A stretch of 64,000 bases of DNA from Nitrospira sp. (GCA_015709715.1 CP054184.1:977001-1041000); one strand, 5' to 3'. Counted from the first letter of the stretch, positions 1 through 8,734 are shown. Notes: generated by a model not told the origin, from the sequence alone. Made by a program: numbers and translations.

Positions 1-393
1 GTATCGAGCCCGCCCGCCTGACCGCTGGTGGCCGGCAGGCCGTTCAGCATCTCCAACAGCTGGAGATACGATCCCGGCGCGCGCGTCCAGAACAGGTAAA
101 CCGGTCACGGCCGAACGCGAAGAGCTCTTGGATCGTCGATGCCAGCTGCGCGAGGGCCTGTTCGATGACGGTAAAGTCGTAGCGGCCTCCTCTGGCTCAA
201 GATCCGGCCATTCCACGCGAAGCTGCAGGCCACGCAGCGCGAATGGCCGGGATGCCACTTCACCGCGTTCGGATCGGGAGAGGAATCCGATGCGTCGGCC
301 GCTGGAAATCCATTTCACCAGGACAAGAGCAGGCCAACGAGCAGCACGGCTATGGCGCCTCTCGTACGTCCAACTCAGATTTCCTTCTCGCAT
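1..393 (-). pseudogene. Probable degraded or frameshifted gene of unknown function, partial at window edge
   Basis: No intact gene covers this stretch, but protein-like sequence can be read on the minus strand by changing frame twice. An ATG at 391-393 opens a frame containing GFLSRSERGEVAS and LRVEWPDLEPEEA. Near position 180 the sensible reading moves one frame (YDFTVIEQALAQLAS, then ELFAFGRDR). Near position 97 it moves again (VYLFWTRAPGSYLQLLEMLN), running off the edge. Each change would be repaired by inserting one base. I do not recognise the family. It could be a decaying gene or one with sequencing errors. The plus-strand frame over 128-418 looks like a shadow. Confidence 0.35.
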
Positions 394-452
394 GAATCGG
401 ACGCTCGCTGAAGCGTAGCGTCGATGTGAGGCTCAAAGGTCCCTCGATCAGG

Positions 453-1229
453 CTACAGTTCCAGAATCCGCTGATAGGCCCGCAACAAATCCCCCACCGA
501 CAGCACGCCGATGATCGTGCCGTCTTCCGTGACAGGCAAGTGACGGATGCCCTCCTTCTTCATCAAGCGCAAGGCTTCCTTGATCGGTTCACTATCCTCG
601 ATGGTAACGATCGACTTGCTCATGCAAGCCAGGACGGTGGTGCTGTTGGGATCCAACCCCTTGGCAACGGCCTTCCGGCTCAGGTCGGTGTCGGTGATGA
701 TGCCGATGTAGCGGGACCCATCATCGACCAGCAGCGACCCGATGCGCCACTTCTGCAGTAGTCGCCCTGCCTCTTTGATCAACGCGCCCTTGTGAACACT
801 GCGCACATCTTTCGACATGAACTCAGCCACGGTGCGACCGTCGATGCGCTCCCCGACCGTCCGTCGCCAATCACGCCCCACGCGCGCGGCCCGCTTCAAT
901 TCGAGCTGCGCAAGACAACTCTCCAGCACCTGCTTCCGCTGGTGAAGGCTCTCCCGATCGGTGCTATGCATCCCCGCCTCTTGCGCTTCCTCCGGCAAGA
1001 GTCCCGTCTCCCCCAGCTTGGCATAGTGATAGGCTTCCAGTTCCTCCGATGCCGCCCCGAACGTGTCGCTCAGCACCTCTTCCGCTCGGTCATCGAAGCC
1101 ATCCAGCGACGCGGTCGCCTTGCGCCGTGACAAGAACGGTTGAAACGCCGACAACGTGGTACGCACCTGTTCGATATGTCGATCGAGAAGCTCGACCGAT
1201 TCTTGCCCGACCTTCCCCCTCTTGGCCAT
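453..1229 (-). CDS. CBS-domain pair protein
   Basis: The 258-residue protein has a charged, probably helical N-terminal half (about 1-130) and two CBS domains (about 138-190 and 202-255). The CBS repeats show the usual GIITDTDLSRKAV and GVLSVGDLLRAY endings. CBS pairs generally bind adenosine nucleotides and sense energy state; the ligand here is unknown. No enzymatic or membrane domain is attached, so it is probably a cytoplasmic regulator or partner protein. I chose the internal ATG at 1229 because AAGGAGG lies just upstream; the longer frame to 1274 has no good ribosome-binding site. It lies 63 bases downstream of nirA and may be co-transcribed with it. Confidence 0.85.
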   Translation of the reverse strand: MAKRGKVGQESVELLDRHIEQVRTTLSAFQPFLSRRKATASLDGFDDRAEEVLSDTFGAASEELEAYHYAKLGETGLLPEEAQEAGMHSTDRESLHQRKQVLESCLAQLELKRAARVGRDWRRTVGERIDGRTVAEFMSKDVRSVHKGALIKEAGRLLQKWRIGSLLVDDGSRYIGIITDTDLSRKAVAKGLDPNSTTVLACMSKSIVTIEDSEPIKEALRLMKKEGIRHLPVTEDGTIIGVLSVGDLLRAYQRILEL

Positions 1230-1292
1230 GCTACCTCCTTGGTGAGAAGCAGGAGGATATCGCAACTCCGACACCGTCTCAAGCCTATACGC

Positions 1293-2891
1293 TTACAGAG
1301 AAGAGGGTTGCGGCGTGAGGCTGGCCGGCGCCGCAGCTGTCTCACTCCCAGGAGCCGAAGCCTTACTCGCCTTGGGCGCCGCCTTGCCGCGCACACGGTG
1401 CATTTTTTCCCGCGTGTGGTAGGGCATGAGCATCTCCAGCACGAACGGCAACCGGTCGCAGGGTACGTCTTCCATGATCTTGATCGCGGCCTTCGGATCG
1501 GGCCCGGAACGCCCCCCGACGAAGACATCGACCGCATCCACCACCTTGCCCCCCACCTTCGCCTTCTTTCCCAATAACCCCACATCGGCTACGAGATGGT
1601 TCCCGCAACCTGCAGGGCAGCCCGACCAATGGACGGTGATCGGCTTGAGCCCCTCCCCAAGCCTCCGCTCCAACGCGCGCGCTGTCTCGACGGCGCGGCT
1701 CTTGGTCTCGATGACGGCCAGGTCACAATAGTCGCTGCCCACACAACTGACGAGCCCCTTATACAGCGGCGAGGGGTTATAGGCGAATTGTTTGACCAGG
1801 GGCTCCTCGGCCAATTCGCCCACGAGCCGGTCGCTGACATGGGGAATGACGAAGGCTTGCCCCGGCGACAGCCGCACCTCGCCCGTGCCATATCGTTCAG
1901 CTAAGGCGGCAATGCCGAGCAAGTCGTTCGCCTTCACGCGACCGACCAGAATCTTGAGGCCGATGTAGTTCAGCCCCCGTTGTTTTTGCCGGAAGATTCC
2001 GATGTGGTCACGTTCCGCCGCGCCGCGCGCATCGATGCCGGCCGTGGGTAAATTTCGGCCGACACGGATCTCCACTTCATGACGCAGCCGCGCGTCCCCC
2101 CACGCCTCCACGAGAAAGGCCAGCCTCGCTTGCGTGCGGTTCTCCCGCGGTCCATGGTCACGATAGATGTGGAGGAGGGCCCGGCAGACCTCGAAGGCTT
2201 CAGCCGGGTTGACGAACATGTCCAATGGGCTCGCGATGCGATAGCCGCCGGATCCCAGCTTGCCGCCGACCAGTACATTGTAGCCATAACACTTGTCGTG
2301 GCCCAAGTCGTGGTAGGCCGGCACCAGGGCGATATCTTGCGTCTCCGTGTGGAGGCAATTGTCCGGGCAGCCGGTGACGGCGATGTTGCACTTGCGCGGC
2401 AAGTTCGTATAGGCAGGATTGCTCAATACCTCGCGATTGATGGCGCGCACGATGTCCGTGCCGTCCAACAGCTCGTTGGGGTTCAATCCGGCCACCGGAC
2501 AGGTCATGACGTTGCGGACCGAATCCATGCCGGTTTGCAACGAGGTGAGGCCCGCCTCGGCCAGTTTGGCGAACACCACCGGCACGTGCTCGATCGTCAA
2601 GTGCCGCACTTGCACCTGTTGCCTGGTGGTCACATCCACAAGTCCGTTCCCATAGGTCGAGGCAATCTCCGCCAACGCACGAAGCTGGGCGCCGTTTCCT
2701 TGGCCGCCCGGTAGACGCACCCGAAGCATGAAATGGCCTGGTGTCGGATTGCGCAGAAACAGGCCATACCATTTGAGCCGCTGGACGTCGGCCTCGGAAA
2801 TCGATTCCCACCCGGCCTTCGCGAAGTGAGCAATCCTCTCCCCCACCGCCAATCCATCATGCTCATTCTTGATCGCCTCGATCTTGTTCAT
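1293..2891 (-). CDS. nirA: Ferredoxin-dependent assimilatory nitrite reductase (siroheme/4Fe-4S)
   Basis: 532 residues of the nitrite/sulfite reductase family, which uses siroheme coupled to a 4Fe-4S cluster for six-electron reduction of nitrite to ammonium (or sulfite to sulfide). The two cluster motifs are present: CVGSDYC (C383 and C389) and CPAGC (C425 and C429). The second half-repeat and the TRQQVQVRHLT substrate/siroheme region are typical. Nitrite rather than sulfite is inferred from the neighbours: ammonium transporters, glutamine synthetase and PII. The ATG at 2891 overlaps the stop of the upstream octaheme cytochrome gene (ATGA), implying translational coupling, and has GGAGG upstream. 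The C-terminal 30 residues are Ala/Ser/Pro-rich and probably disordered. Confidence 0.9.
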   Translation of the reverse strand: MNKIEAIKNEHDGLAVGERIAHFAKAGWESISEADVQRLKWYGLFLRNPTPGHFMLRVRLPGGQGNGAQLRALAEIASTYGNGLVDVTTRQQVQVRHLTIEHVPVVFAKLAEAGLTSLQTGMDSVRNVMTCPVAGLNPNELLDGTDIVRAINREVLSNPAYTNLPRKCNIAVTGCPDNCLHTETQDIALVPAYHDLGHDKCYGYNVLVGGKLGSGGYRIASPLDMFVNPAEAFEVCRALLHIYRDHGPRENRTQARLAFLVEAWGDARLRHEVEIRVGRNLPTAGIDARGAAERDHIGIFRQKQRGLNYIGLKILVGRVKANDLLGIAALAERYGTGEVRLSPGQAFVIPHVSDRLVGELAEEPLVKQFAYNPSPLYKGLVSCVGSDYCDLAVIETKSRAVETARALERRLGEGLKPITVHWSGCPAGCGNHLVADVGLLGKKAKVGGKVVDAVDVFVGGRSGPDPKAAIKIMEDVPCDRLPFVLEMLMPYHTREKMHRVRGKAAPKASKASAPGSETAAAPASLTPQPSSL

Positions 2892-4330
2892 CACGATCCT
2901 CCGTTTGAACTGCCACCGCGTTTCCCTTGCATCTCCTTGTCGTAGAATTCCAACATCTGGGCAATTTCCTCCTTGCTCAGGCCCTTCTCCACCCATCGGT
3001 GAGTTTCCCGCGCCAACAGCTCCTTCGCGACTTGCGGCGACAGTTCGCGCACCTTCGGCAGAAACTTCATGTAGAAGTGCTTGGCGACTTCATAGAATCC
3101 CTGCCAGTGCACGTAGTCCGGCGCCATCTTCGACAACCCGTGTCGCGCCCGCCTCCCTTCATGGTGCCAGAGTTCATAAAACACCCACTCGATTTCTTCA
3201 TCGAACGGGGTCGGCGTGATCTTGCCCAGCTCTTTGAGCCGATCCATCGCCTCCTTGGCCGGCTTGCCGAACTTCTCGTTATAGAGGGCCACGCCGCCGT
3301 CCATCTGAGTAAAGAACCGCTCCACGATTTCGTTGCTGTGACAGGAGGAGCACACCTGCGTCATGGCTTTGCGTCGGTCCTGGTAATGCTCGAGTCTGGT
3401 CGAAACGACCGGGCGTAGCGTCCAACTGATGCGATCGCCGACGTCGTGTGTCACCTCCTGCGTTCCCGTCGCGCTCATGTGACAGGTGGCGCAGGTGGGA
3501 AACAGATAATCCTTGCCAGGGTGCCATTTGTCGGACGGTTCGGCCAGCTTCATCTTGTCCTTGTTGGCGGTGAACATGACGCCGTGTTTGCTTTCCATGT
3601 AGGCCTCGATCTGAGGGTGATCGGGCCCCATGTGACAGCGTCCGCAACTTTCCGGCTGCCGTGCCTGCGCAATCGAAAAACTGTGCCTCCCATGGCAGGC
3701 CGCACAGGTGCCCTTCGAACCGTCCGGATTCACTCGGCCGATCCCGCTATTCGGCCAGGTGGAAGGGTGCAATTTGCCGTTTTCCATGACCTTGACCACG
3801 CTCCCGTGACAGCCGGCGCAGCCGGTCGTCCCCACTTCCGGACCCTCGACCACATTGCCCAGAAAGTTGTCCAGCGACCCGATGAATTGCGCCGCCTTCG
3901 CATGGTGAGACTTGTCGAACTGCTGCGCTTCCTTATCATGGCACCGCATGCAGTCCTTCGGTGTCACCAGCGTGGACACCAGAAACCCCTCATGACCGTA
4001 GGCATCCGCATCGCCTTTCTCGGCGCGGTGACATTCCACGCAGCCGATCCCTTTCGTGGCATGACGGCTGGTTTTCCAGTCGTTGATTCCTCCGACTCCC
4101 ACATCCTTCGCGACATGACAATCGATGCACTTCTTATTCTCGGCCGAGACAAACGGTCTGACGCCCCCGCCGCGCCGCTCCTCCACCTGCACGTACCCGA
4201 CGCCGGTGAGCGCGAGAAACAACACCAGGCAGAGGCCGCCGATCATATAGCGGGTAAAGTTCTTCTTGCTGTTATCCGCGGACGCTGGCTCGGTCTGGGG
4301 GTGTATCTCATGGTTGATTGGTTCGTCCAT
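2891..4330 (-). CDS. Membrane-anchored octaheme cytochrome c, hydroxylamine oxidoreductase (HAO) family
   Basis: 479 residues with eight CxxCH haem-c sites (residues 68, 97, 127, 171, 209, 229, 280 and 327) and a C-terminal helical region containing ARHGLSKMAPDYVHWQG, which resembles the HAO family. One N-terminal transmembrane helix (about 28-48) probably anchors it facing the periplasm. Classical HAO is soluble and lies beside haoB/cycAB; neither is here. This gene instead follows cytochrome b and Rieske genes, so it may serve as the cytochrome c partner of a bc-type complex or as a nitrite/hydroxylamine-active enzyme fed by it. Whether the catalytic cross-linking Tyr of oxidative HAOs is present cannot be decided without an alignment. 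GGAAGG precedes the ATG. Confidence 0.85.
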   Translation of the reverse strand: MDEPINHEIHPQTEPASADNSKKNFTRYMIGGLCLVLFLALTGVGYVQVEERRGGGVRPFVSAENKKCIDCHVAKDVGVGGINDWKTSRHATKGIGCVECHRAEKGDADAYGHEGFLVSTLVTPKDCMRCHDKEAQQFDKSHHAKAAQFIGSLDNFLGNVVEGPEVGTTGCAGCHGSVVKVMENGKLHPSTWPNSGIGRVNPDGSKGTCAACHGRHSFSIAQARQPESCGRCHMGPDHPQIEAYMESKHGVMFTANKDKMKLAEPSDKWHPGKDYLFPTCATCHMSATGTQEVTHDVGDRISWTLRPVVSTRLEHYQDRRKAMTQVCSSCHSNEIVERFFTQMDGGVALYNEKFGKPAKEAMDRLKELGKITPTPFDEEIEWVFYELWHHEGRRARHGLSKMAPDYVHWQGFYEVAKHFYMKFLPKVRELSPQVAKELLARETHRWVEKGLSKEEIAQMLEFYDKEMQGKRGGSSNGGS

Positions 4331-4363
4331 TGGTCTGTCCTTCCCTTTCCCACAGTCCTGTCA

Positions 4364-5395
4364 TCACATCTGCATATTCAGATATATCAAGAACACAACC
4401 GCCCCCACGACGATCGTTCCGACAATCGCATTGACGATTTCCATCTGCCATCCTCGTTCCGAGAGCGCTCGATCAATGAAGGGATACAACACAAAGACAC
4501 CTGCCCCGCCAAGGAGGCTCCACAAGGCGACTGGCCCCGGCAACAGGGAAATCCACATGTAGGGCGCCGAGAAATACCAGGGTGGCGAAACATCGGATGC
4601 CACTTCCTGTGGATTAGCCGGCGGCCCCAGCATCGGAGGGAAGATCATGACCAGGTCTACGATCAATACCAGCAACCCCACGGCGATGGCTCCCATTTTG
4701 AGCGTGTGCTCAGGATAAAACGGGTGAAAGTGCCGGCTCCCTTCCACGTTCGTGAACCCCATGAGACGCACGATGACGACGTGGCCGAGCACCAACCCTC
4801 CGAGCAGCACCGGCAGCAGCTTGGTATGAAGATCGTAGAGCCTGAGCAGAGTCATACCGGACACCTCCTCACCACCTCGCAACAGGTACAACAAGGGAGT
4901 CCCGACCACGGGAAGCATCCCGATCATATTGGTCACCACCGTCATGCCCCAGTAGGACACGTTGTCGAAGACCAGCGAATAGCCGGTGAAGCCCATGCCG
5001 AAGGTGACGAACAGCACCAGCGACCCGCTTACCCATTTCAATTCCCCCGGCGACCGATAGGCTCGCGTAAGGAACACCCGAATCACATGAAAGAGCAGGA
5101 ACAGAATCATGAGATCCACGGACGTCTTGTGTAAGCCGCGCACGAACCAGCCGAGGTAGATCTCGTTGGTAATCTGGCCGACGCTTTCGTAGGCCTTCTC
5201 GGGAGACGGCACATAATAGAACGTCAGCAACAGACCGGTTCCGACCAGAATCCCGAACAGTGTCAGCGGGATGGCACCCAGCGTGTACGGCCACCACTCC
5301 AGGTGTTCCGGCAGATCTTTCTGAATGTAGTCGATCCAGTTCTTCTCTTTTCCGGCCGGCTGACTCTCCGCCGCCCCTGTACCCATCGAGGTCAT
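4364..5395 (-). CDS. Cytochrome b subunit of a bc/b6f-type quinol complex
   Basis: 343 residues, about eight hydrophobic segments. The four haem-b ligands are H89/H103 (13 residues between) and H190/H205 (14 between, a b6f-like spacing). The second half carries the quinol-site motif as PPWY (271-274) instead of the usual PEWY. The b6 and subunit-IV parts are fused, as in many bacterial bc complexes. The frame is open to 5467 from a TTG, but I chose the ATG at 5395 because GGAAGG lies nine bases upstream. The Rieske gene is 101 bases upstream and the octaheme cytochrome 33 bases downstream, so the three likely form one membrane complex. Confidence 0.88.
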   Translation of the reverse strand: MTSMGTGAAESQPAGKEKNWIDYIQKDLPEHLEWWPYTLGAIPLTLFGILVGTGLLLTFYYVPSPEKAYESVGQITNEIYLGWFVRGLHKTSVDLMILFLLFHVIRVFLTRAYRSPGELKWVSGSLVLFVTFGMGFTGYSLVFDNVSYWGMTVVTNMIGMLPVVGTPLLYLLRGGEEVSGMTLLRLYDLHTKLLPVLLGGLVLGHVVIVRLMGFTNVEGSRHFHPFYPEHTLKMGAIAVGLLVLIVDLVMIFPPMLGPPANPQEVASDVSPPWYFSAPYMWISLLPGPVALWSLLGGAGVFVLYPFIDRALSERGWQMEIVNAIVGTIVVGAVVFLIYLNMQM

Positions 5396-5496
5396 GTGTG
5401 GCATCCTTCCGGTGGAGCGATGACTGTGGGTGCGCATCTCCGATCGCAATTCAACGTTCACACTCAAAATTCAACGACGAACCCATCCCTCCGTTG

Positions 5497-5943
5497 CTAT
5501 GTGCTCTGAATGCTCACATAGAGCTGTTCCCCGCGCTTGACCAGGTCCAAGCGATCCAACGGTCTGGGCGGAGGCCCGGAGATATTCTTTCCCGTCTTAT
5601 CGAAAGTCCCCTGGTGACAGGGGCAAATGAACTGCTGGCGCTCTCGATTCCAGGAGACGAGACATCCCAGATCGGTGCAGCGTCGGGAGAACGCGGCCAC
5701 GCCTTCCTCCGTCTTGAGCACCAGGATCTTTTGCCCGCCAAGATCCATCGAGACCGCCTCTCCCATCGGAATCCGCGATTCGGTCCCAATCAACACTGCT
5801 TCCGTCTGTCGCGTTGTGCGATACGGCACGAGGAACTGTAGGAACCGTAGCCCCAAGAGCCCCATCCCAAACACAAGCCCAAACCCCATGACGGCTTGAC
5901 TAAGAAACCTTCGCCGACCGATATCATCGTGAATGATCGCCAT
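5497..5943 (-). CDS. Rieske iron-sulfur protein with altered cluster motif
   Basis: 148 residues: an N-terminal GRRRFLSQ twin-arginine-like motif, one transmembrane helix (about 15-40), then a Rieske fold. The second cluster-binding segment is normal (CPCHQG, C107-H110). The first reads CTDLGC (89-94), so the position normally occupied by the ligand His is Asp91. The two structural Cys (C94, C109) are kept. The protein should sit in the membrane with its cluster in the periplasm, oxidising quinol together with the cytochrome b. If Asp replaces a His ligand, the potential and pH behaviour should differ from standard Rieske proteins. The gene starts three bases from the stop of the upstream amt gene. 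Confidence 0.88.
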   Translation of the reverse strand: MAIIHDDIGRRRFLSQAVMGFGLVFGMGLLGLRFLQFLVPYRTTRQTEAVLIGTESRIPMGEAVSMDLGGQKILVLKTEEGVAAFSRRCTDLGCLVSWNRERQQFICPCHQGTFDKTGKNISGPPPRPLDRLDLVKRGEQLYVSIQST

Positions 5944-5945
5944 GG

Positions 5946-7115
5946 TTAACCTGTATATCCTTTCTCTCCATGCTCATAGAGATCCAAGCCCAGCACTTCC
6001 CCCTCCTGAGCCACGCGAGACGGCAACATCGACATGAGTAGCCGCAGCAATAGCCATGTCCCTGCTCCGGCTAACGCCCAGGCCGCGCCGACCGCTAGGG
6101 CTTGGACGGCAAACTGGTACGGGTAGCCGTAGAACAGACCGTCGCTTCCGCTCGGGTTCACGTCTGTCGACGCAAACAACCCCGTTGCGATCATCCCCCA
6201 GGTCCCTCCGACCCCATGCATGCCGAAGACGTCCAACGAGTCGTCATAGCCCAGGATGAGTTTGACGTAGTTCACGACCATGTAACACAACCCTCCGGCT
6301 CCGATCCCGATGACCAGCGCCGAGAGAGGTCCGACATAGCCGGCCGCCGGCGTGATCGCCACCAGCCCCGCGACAGCCCCGCTCACGGATCCTAGGGCGG
6401 TCGGTTTGTCCCGTTGAAGCCACTCCACCGCCGTCCAGGCAGCCGCTGCCGCGGCCGCCGACAGTTGAATGGTCACGAACGCCCCTGCGACGGTTGACAT
6501 TGAGGCCGAAACGGCGGCGCCGGTGAATCCAAACCAACCCACCCAGATGAGTCCCGCTCCGCAGAACGAGAAGGGCAAGTGGTTCGGCATCATCTCGATC
6601 CGGCCGTACCCCCGGCGCGGACCCAGCACAATCGCCATCACGAGGGCACTGCCCCCCGCGCTAACGTGAATGACGGCGCCCCCCGAAAAATCCAACACGC
6701 CCAGGCTTGCCAACCACCCGTTTCCCCAGAACCAATGGGACAGAGGGAGATACACGACCAACACCCAACAGGCCCCGAACACCAGAAAGAAGGAGAAGCG
6801 GACCCGTTCCACAATCGCTCCCGCAACCAAGGCCAATGCGATCGAGGCCATCACACCGCGATAGGCCGACCATAACAGGCTGCCATCGCTTGCCTGTCCG
6901 ATCGGATTCGCGTTTCCGAGGTGGAAGAGGGCTTGATCTCCAAGAAACACCCATTCGAGAGAGACGATGGCCAGCACAGCGAAAGGCAGCCCCATCGTGT
7001 TCATGACGTTCTTTTTCCTCACCATGCCGCCGTAGAACAACGCGATGCCCGGCACGATCAATAGCAGGAGCGTCGTGGACATCAGTAGCCACAGGACGTG
7101 GTCGGCCGATGTCAT
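5946..7115 (-). CDS. Divergent Amt-family ammonium transporter (Amt1)
   Basis: 389 residues with about eleven membrane helices. The conserved pore Asp (D142 in LDFSGG) and the twin pore histidines (H150 and H300) are kept. It lacks the cleavable leader seen in the other two Amt proteins here. By eye, the Phe of the QLMFA gate segment is Met, the Asn of GWFGFN is Thr, and the Ser of the GSAL segment is Ala. Recruitment and gating of ammonium may therefore differ, or the protein may act partly as a sensor. Its ATG overlaps the stop of the small winged-helix gene upstream. The Rieske gene begins directly after its stop, linking transport to the bc-type operon. Confidence 0.9.
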   Translation of the reverse strand: MTSADHVLWLLMSTTLLLLIVPGIALFYGGMVRKKNVMNTMGLPFAVLAIVSLEWVFLGDQALFHLGNANPIGQASDGSLLWSAYRGVMASIALALVAGAIVERVRFSFFLVFGACWVLVVYLPLSHWFWGNGWLASLGVLDFSGGAVIHVSAGGSALVMAIVLGPRRGYGRIEMMPNHLPFSFCGAGLIWVGWFGFTGAAVSASMSTVAGAFVTIQLSAAAAAAAWTAVEWLQRDKPTALGSVSGAVAGLVAITPAAGYVGPLSALVIGIGAGGLCYMVVNYVKLILGYDDSLDVFGMHGVGGTWGMIATGLFASTDVNPSGSDGLFYGYPYQFAVQALAVGAAWALAGAGTWLLLRLLMSMLPSRVAQEGEVLGLDLYEHGEKGYTG

Positions 7116-7345
7116 GGCTCCTGCCTTTCCATCAACGACACCCGATATTCGCGAGGAGCGATCATCTCTAGGCTCACTTGCTGCGACCGGCTCAGATGAT
7201 CAACCGCCATCAGCACCTGCGCCCACCCCAAATCGGGCACTGCGCAGAGACTATCGAGCGTCTGGGGGCCTCGCTCGCGCAACAATTCCAGAAGCCGGCT
7301 GTGGCTCAGAGACACGTCCGCTGTTTCTTCTTGCAGCATGTTCAT
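7112..7345 (-). CDS. Small winged-helix-like protein, putative regulator
   Basis: 77 residues with a predicted helix-helix-helix-wing pattern (LLELLRERGPQTLDSL, then LGWAQVLMAVDHLSRS, then VSLEMIAPREYRVSL), resembling small winged-helix DNA-binding proteins. The fold is inferred from pattern only and no ligand domain is attached. Translation is supported by GGAGG just before the ATG and by the ATGA overlap with the amt1 start. The gene lies between two amt genes, with a gap of 11 bases from amt2, so it belongs to the ammonium-transport operon and may regulate it. Confidence 0.6.
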   Translation of the reverse strand: MNMLQEETADVSLSHSRLLELLRERGPQTLDSLCAVPDLGWAQVLMAVDHLSRSQQVSLEMIAPREYRVSLMERQEP

Positions 7346-7356
7346 GGCCTCCTCCC

Positions 7357-8715
7357 TTATGAATAGGCTCGCTCGTTATGTTGACTGATATCCAATCCCA
7401 TCTGCTCTTCCTCGGGAGTCACACGTAATCCGACCGATTTATCCACGAGGGCGAGAATGGCCCAGGTTCCTATCGCGGAAAACAATGCAACCACGACGAC
7501 CGTCAACACCTGTGCCTCGAAAAACCAGACATTTCCCCGCAGCAGTCCGTCGACGCCATCGGAATTCACCGCCGTAGATGCCAGCATACCGCTCAATAGA
7601 ATCCCCACCACACCGGCAACCCCGTGAATGCCGACCACATCCAGCGAATCGTCGTACCCAAGACGCCCCTTGTTCATGATGGCCATGTACGACAGCCCGC
7701 CCGCAATAAGTCCCATCACGCAGGCGGACAACGGACCGACATACCCCGCTCCCGGCGTCACCATGGCCAAACCGGCGACCGCCCCGCTGGCGATCCCCAG
7801 GACTGTCGGCTTGCCGCGATGCCACCATTCAACCGTCATCCAACTGAGCGCCCCGGTCACGGCGGCCACGTGCGTGGCCACGAACGCGATGATGGCTGTC
7901 TGATTCGCTCCAAGAGCACTGCCCGCGTTGAATCCGAACCACCCGAACCAGAGTAATCCCGTTCCAAGCAACACCATCGGCAGATTGTGCGGCGCCATAT
8001 AATCCGTTCCATATCCGTGCCGGGCCCCGAGCACGAAGGCGCACACAAGGGCGCTCATGCCCGAGCTCAGGTGCACCACCGCTCCGCCCGCAAAGTCCAA
8101 GGCCCCCAGACCGGCCAACCACCCTCCCCCCCAAAGCCAATGGGCGACGGGACAGTAGACGACGAGAGACCAGAGAGCCGAGAACATCAGCACCGCGCTG
8201 AACTTCATCCGCTCGGCGAAGGCGCCGGTGATCAACGCGGGTGTGATTGCCGCGAACATCAGCTGGAACACCATAAAAGCCTGATGAGGGATCGTCGGAC
8301 CGTAGGTCGGATGGGGCATCAAACCCACTCCGCTCAAGCCCATCCAGTCCACACTGCCGATAAGTCCCTTGATGTCGGGACCGAATGCCAGACTGTAACC
8401 GACGAGCACCCAGAGCAAACTGACCACGCAGAGAATCGCGAAGCTCTGCATGGCAGTGCCCAGGACATTCTTGCTGCGCACCAACCCGCCGTAGAACAGG
8501 GCCAAGCCGGGCACGGTCATCGCCAAGACCAATACCGAAGAAATCAGCACCCATGCCGTATCCGGCCCGCTGACCGACAGCGACTGGCCCACCGATGATT
8601 CCGCATGAGCCCAGGCCGGCAGGATCACGCCTGTCGCCAGGGCCGATGCGGCCAGCCTCCGTCCTGCTCCGAAAGGGTTCTTCTTGTGCCGGTCCGTCAT
8701 AAGAACAGTGGGCAT
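7357..8715 (-). CDS. amt: Ammonium transporter Amt2 with signal peptide
   Basis: 452 residues: an N-terminal leader (about 1-38, ending near AWAHA) followed by the eleven-helix Amt fold. Typical segments are present: FYGGLVRSKNV, the QLMFAAIT gate segment, LDFAGGAVVHL with pore Asp and His, GWFGFNAGSAL and GIHGVAG with the second pore His. It imports ammonium (as NH3 plus H+) across the inner membrane. I chose the ATG at 8715, preceded by GGAGG; the frame runs open to 8787 without a better start. The leader RNA at 8735-8822 holds a two-hairpin ANTAR-type element and terminator, so expression is probably controlled by antitermination. Confidence 0.92.
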   Translation of the reverse strand: MPTVLMTDRHKKNPFGAGRRLAASALATGVILPAWAHAESSVGQSLSVSGPDTAWVLISSVLVLAMTVPGLALFYGGLVRSKNVLGTAMQSFAILCVVSLLWVLVGYSLAFGPDIKGLIGSVDWMGLSGVGLMPHPTYGPTIPHQAFMVFQLMFAAITPALITGAFAERMKFSAVLMFSALWSLVVYCPVAHWLWGGGWLAGLGALDFAGGAVVHLSSGMSALVCAFVLGARHGYGTDYMAPHNLPMVLLGTGLLWFGWFGFNAGSALGANQTAIIAFVATHVAAVTGALSWMTVEWWHRGKPTVLGIASGAVAGLAMVTPGAGYVGPLSACVMGLIAGGLSYMAIMNKGRLGYDDSLDVVGIHGVAGVVGILLSGMLASTAVNSDGVDGLLRGNVWFFEAQVLTVVVVALFSAIGTWAILALVDKSVGLRVTPEEEQMGLDISQHNERAYS

Positions 8716-8734
8716 CTCATCCTCCACAAACACA

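Noticed and set aside
128-418. Plus-strand 96-codon frame at the left edge
   Set aside because: Composition is Arg/Ser-rich and the minus strand gives better protein-like sequence, though in broken frames.
2891-4330. Genuine hydroxylamine oxidoreductase of ammonia oxidation
   Set aside because: It has a membrane anchor, lies with Rieske/cytochrome b, and no haoB, cytochrome c554/cM552 or amo genes are visible.
3446-5134. Long plus-strand frame of 562 codons
   Set aside because: It lies opposite the octaheme cytochrome and cytochrome b genes, has no recognisable domain and a His/Arg-rich composition typical of antisense shadows in GC-rich DNA.
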